A stretch of 64,000 nt of DNA from Celerinatantimonas yamalensis. Its GTDB lineage: Bacteria > Pseudomonadota > Gammaproteobacteria > Enterobacterales > Celerinatantimonadaceae. Below the pieces are notes generated by a model that did no database searches, was not told the origin of the DNA, and was given only the letters and a program-made list of their open reading frames with translations. Below, piece after piece: positions 61,630 to 64,000 of this stretch. Location: contig NZ_JBEQCT010000003.1 in assembly GCF_046054155.1 (NCBI RefSeq), positions 62,001 through 126,000 on the forward strand. The letters are read 5' to 3'. Position numbers and translations under genes: made by a program. Positions within the stretch are counted from its first letter, which is position 1; each line of letters begins with the position of its first letter.

Positions 61630-63762
61630 ATGTCGGAAAACCGCCGCCTTATGGAATTGCTTAACTCAATACAACGTTTTCGCTTGCAAGATTTAAAAAA
61701 ACTGCGCGCTAAAACTTTCCAAGGAATTGGCACCCCTTTACTGGTGCTTTCGGCATTGGCCATGGTGGTGTTGCCTATACCCCCCGTCCTGCTGGATATG
61801 CTGTTTTCATTTAATATCGCCTTGTCGATGGTGGTCTTGCTGGTATCCGTGTACACCAAGCGTCCCCTTGATTTTGCTGCTTTTCCAACGGTATTGCTGA
61901 TAGCGACATTGCTACGCCTTGCTTTAAACGTGGCTTCGACTCGCGTCGTTTTATTGGAAGGGCATAATGGTCCTGGTGCCGCTGGACACGTTATTGAAGC
62001 ATTTGGATCAGTTGTGATCGGTGGTAACTATGCGGTTGGTTTAGTGGTCTTTATGATTTTGATGATCATCAACTTTGTGGTGGTTACCAAAGGGGCTGGT
62101 CGTATCTCAGAGGTAAGCGCTCGTTTTACTTTGGATGCGATGCCCGGTAAACAGATGGCTATTGATGCTGATTTAAATGCAGGTTTAATTGACCAAGAAC
62201 AAGCCAAAATACGTCGTCAGGACGTGACCTCAGAAGCTGACTTTTACGGTTCAATGGATGGTGCGAGTAAGTTTGTGAAAGGGGATGCAGTAGCCGGGAT
62301 TTTGATTTTGATGATCAATGTCATCGGTGGTTTTATCATTGGCGTCGCGCAGCATAATCTGTCATTTTCTGAAGCGGCTCAAGTCTATACGTTGTTGACC
62401 ATCGGGGATGGATTAGTCGCACAAATACCATCGTTGTTATTGTCAATTGCCGCTGCAATCATTGTGACTCGGCAAAATACAGAACAAGATATGGGTGAAG
62501 CGGTACAAACACAGATGCTGCAAAACCCACGTGTGTTGGTTATTGCTGCGGCTATTATGTTAATCATGGGTATTGTTCCTGGGATGCCTCACATCGCCTT
62601 TTTAAGCTTTGCTCTGTTGTGTGCTGGTGGTGGATATTGGCGCTATGGTGTCATCCGCAAGCAGGTTCAGGATGAGGATAAAGCGACCCGTGATAGTGAA
62701 AATAGACCATCAACTGAACCCAAAGAGTTAGGCTGGGATGATGTTCAACCTGTTGATGTGATTGGCTTAGAAGTCGGTTACCGGTTGATCCCTTTGGTGG
62801 ATAAAAGCCAAGGGGGCGAACTATTGTCACGAATTAAAGGGGTGCGTAAAAAACTTTCGCAAGAGCTGGGCTTTTTAGTTCCTGCGGTGCATATTCGTGA
62901 CAACCTTGATTTGGGCCCCAATCAGTATCGCATTTCTTTGATGGGAATTACCTTTGGCGAAGCTGAAGTGTTTCATGATAAGGAAATGGCAATCAATCCC
63001 GGCCAAGTATTTGGCGATGTAGAGGGAATACCGACCCAAGATCCGGCCTTTGGCTTGGAAGCTAAGTGGATCTCTAATGATCTTAGAGAGCATGCGCAAA
63101 CGCTGGGTTATACCGTTGTCGATTCAGCGACGGTTGTTGCCACACATCTAAGTCAGCTGTTGACGAATCAATCATCGCAACTATTGGGTCATGAAGAGGT
63201 GCAAAATTTACTGGATATGTTAGCTAAATCATATCCTAAATTAGTTGAAGGGTTAATTCCTGACACCTTGACGCTTTCAGTGGTGGTCAAAGTGATGCAA
63301 AACTTACTGCAAGAAGGTGTTCCTGTGCGTGATATTCGTACGGTTATTCAGACATTAGTGGAGTATGGATCACGCAGCCAAGATCCCGAAGTACTAACTG
63401 CAGCGTGCCGTATCGCGCTTAAACGTATGATCGTTCAAGAATTGATCGGTCCTGAACAAGAGTTACCGGTAATTACCCTGTCTCCAGATTTGGAACAGAT
63501 ATTGCATCAGTCTATGCAGGCAGCTGGCAACGAAGGTGCTGGGATTGAACCAGGACTTGCAGAAAAACTGCAAGGGTCACTATCGGAAGCCGCTCAAAAT
63601 CAGGAATTAGTCGGTCAGCCAGCTATATTACTGACATCTGGTATTTTAAGAGCTAGCTTGTCACGGTTTGTAAAAAATGCGATCCCTGGGTTGCGGGTAC
63701 TTTCTTATCAGGAAGTACCTGAAGAGAAACAAATACGGATCGTCAGCTCGGTTGGGCAATAG
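61630..63762 (+). CDS. flhA: Flagellar export protein FlhA
   Basis: A 710-aa core export protein. The N-terminal half has about eight membrane helices and the family motif NFVVVTKGAGRISEVSARFT followed by DAMPGKQMAIDADLNAG. The C-terminal half is the cytoplasmic ring that docks chaperones. ATG at 61630 lacks a good ribosome-binding site. Length is usual. Confidence 0.96.
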   Translation: MSENRRLMELLNSIQRFRLQDLKKLRAKTFQGIGTPLLVLSALAMVVLPIPPVLLDMLFSFNIALSMVVLLVSVYTKRPLDFAAFPTVLLIATLLRLALNVASTRVVLLEGHNGPGAAGHVIEAFGSVVIGGNYAVGLVVFMILMIINFVVVTKGAGRISEVSARFTLDAMPGKQMAIDADLNAGLIDQEQAKIRRQDVTSEADFYGSMDGASKFVKGDAVAGILILMINVIGGFIIGVAQHNLSFSEAAQVYTLLTIGDGLVAQIPSLLLSIAAAIIVTRQNTEQDMGEAVQTQMLQNPRVLVIAAAIMLIMGIVPGMPHIAFLSFALLCAGGGYWRYGVIRKQVQDEDKATRDSENRPSTEPKELGWDDVQPVDVIGLEVGYRLIPLVDKSQGGELLSRIKGVRKKLSQELGFLVPAVHIRDNLDLGPNQYRISLMGITFGEAEVFHDKEMAINPGQVFGDVEGIPTQDPAFGLEAKWISNDLREHAQTLGYTVVDSATVVATHLSQLLTNQSSQLLGHEEVQNLLDMLAKSYPKLVEGLIPDTLTLSVVVKVMQNLLQEGVPVRDIRTVIQTLVEYGSRSQDPEVLTAACRIALKRMIVQELIGPEQELPVITLSPDLEQILHQSMQAAGNEGAGIEPGLAEKLQGSLSEAAQNQELVGQPAILLTSGILRASLSRFVKNAIPGLRVLSYQEVPEEKQIRIVSSVGQ

Positions 63763-63778
63763 GCGGGAGAATTAGTCA

Positions 63779-64000
63779 GTGAAAATGAAGCGATTTTTTG
63801 CCAAAGATATGCGCAGCGCGCTGCTTGAAGTTAAAGAGGCATTGGGCAGTGACGCGGTGATCATGTCAAATAAAAAGGTAACTGGAGGCATTGAAATCGT
63901 TGCAGCGGTTGATTATGGAACCGATAACGAATCACTTGCTAATGCTCGCGAACTAGCTGAAGATAGTGTCAATATTTCGTCTGCAGTGTCTAAGAAAGCA
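63779..64000 (+). CDS. flhF: Polar flagellar GTPase FlhF (5' part only)
   Basis: The first 74 codons of FlhF, cut by the window end. The start KMKRFFAKDMRSALLEVKEA and LGSDAVIMSNKKVTGGIEIV match the FlhF N-terminal B domain; the SRP-type GTPase lies beyond. FlhF sets the polar site of the flagellum. The likely start is GTG at 63779 with CGGGAGA upstream; an ATG two codons on is less well placed. Confidence 0.92.
   Translation, partial: MKMKRFFAKDMRSALLEVKEALGSDAVIMSNKKVTGGIEIVAAVDYGTDNESLANARELAEDSVNISSAVSKKA

Overview
The window comes from a polar-flagellated, aerobic or facultative Gram-negative gammaproteobacterium of the Vibrio/Shewanella/Alteromonadales type. The evidence is an FlrA-FlrB-FlrC sigma-54 cascade, FlhF, Maf, short Shewanella-like flagellins (275-276 aa), class Ia ribonucleotide reductase with YfaE, and the gene order yfaE-nrdB-nrdA-ubiG/gyrA and serC-aroA. 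Codon usage looks moderately AT-rich throughout. The genus cannot be fixed from sequence reading alone.

Layout. (1) 1-11934: cheV, cheR, then flgBCDE, flgFG, flgI, flgJ, flgK, flgL (chemotaxis, rod, hook, P-ring and hook-filament junction). No flgH (L-ring) lies between flgG and flgI. (2) 11935-20029: two flagellin genes with sigma-28 promoters, flaG, fliD, fliS, a FliT-like chaperone and a 944-aa Maf glycosyltransferase. (3) 20250-22821, minus strand: pseB-pseC and a small unknown gene. (4) 23350-28487: flrA, flrBC and pseI. (5) 28555-47235: a mostly housekeeping block of alaA-yfbR, metR, a small unknown gene, an Aer-like receptor, nrdAB-yfaE, ubiG, gyrA, serC-aroA, an EAL phosphodiesterase and a cupin. 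In vibrios fliE follows flrC, so this block (with pseI) splits the flagellar locus. (6) 47411-64000: fliEFGHIJ, fliK, fliLMNOPQR, flhB, flhA and the start of flhF (cut by the window end).

How it works together. FlrA and FlrBC would activate sigma-54 promoters; I read good -24/-12 elements before flgB, flgF, fliE and flhA and a weaker one before flrB. The flagellins carry sigma-28 promoters instead. PseB, PseC and PseI make parts of the pseudaminic acid route, and Maf would put the sugar on the flagellins; pseH, pseG and pseF are not in the window. The housekeeping block has its own control, most clearly an NrdR box pair and a DnaA box before nrdA.

Most notable: the missing flgH; the hairpin-rich spacer between the flagellin genes, with a copy of the second flagellin's ribosome-binding leader and a minus-strand-facing terminator; the structured leader of flagellin 2; four 108-bp repeats in an oversized fliK; and a GyrA with an altered GyrA-box and a duplicated acidic octapeptide. 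I found no tRNA, rRNA, insertion sequence, prophage or CRISPR array.
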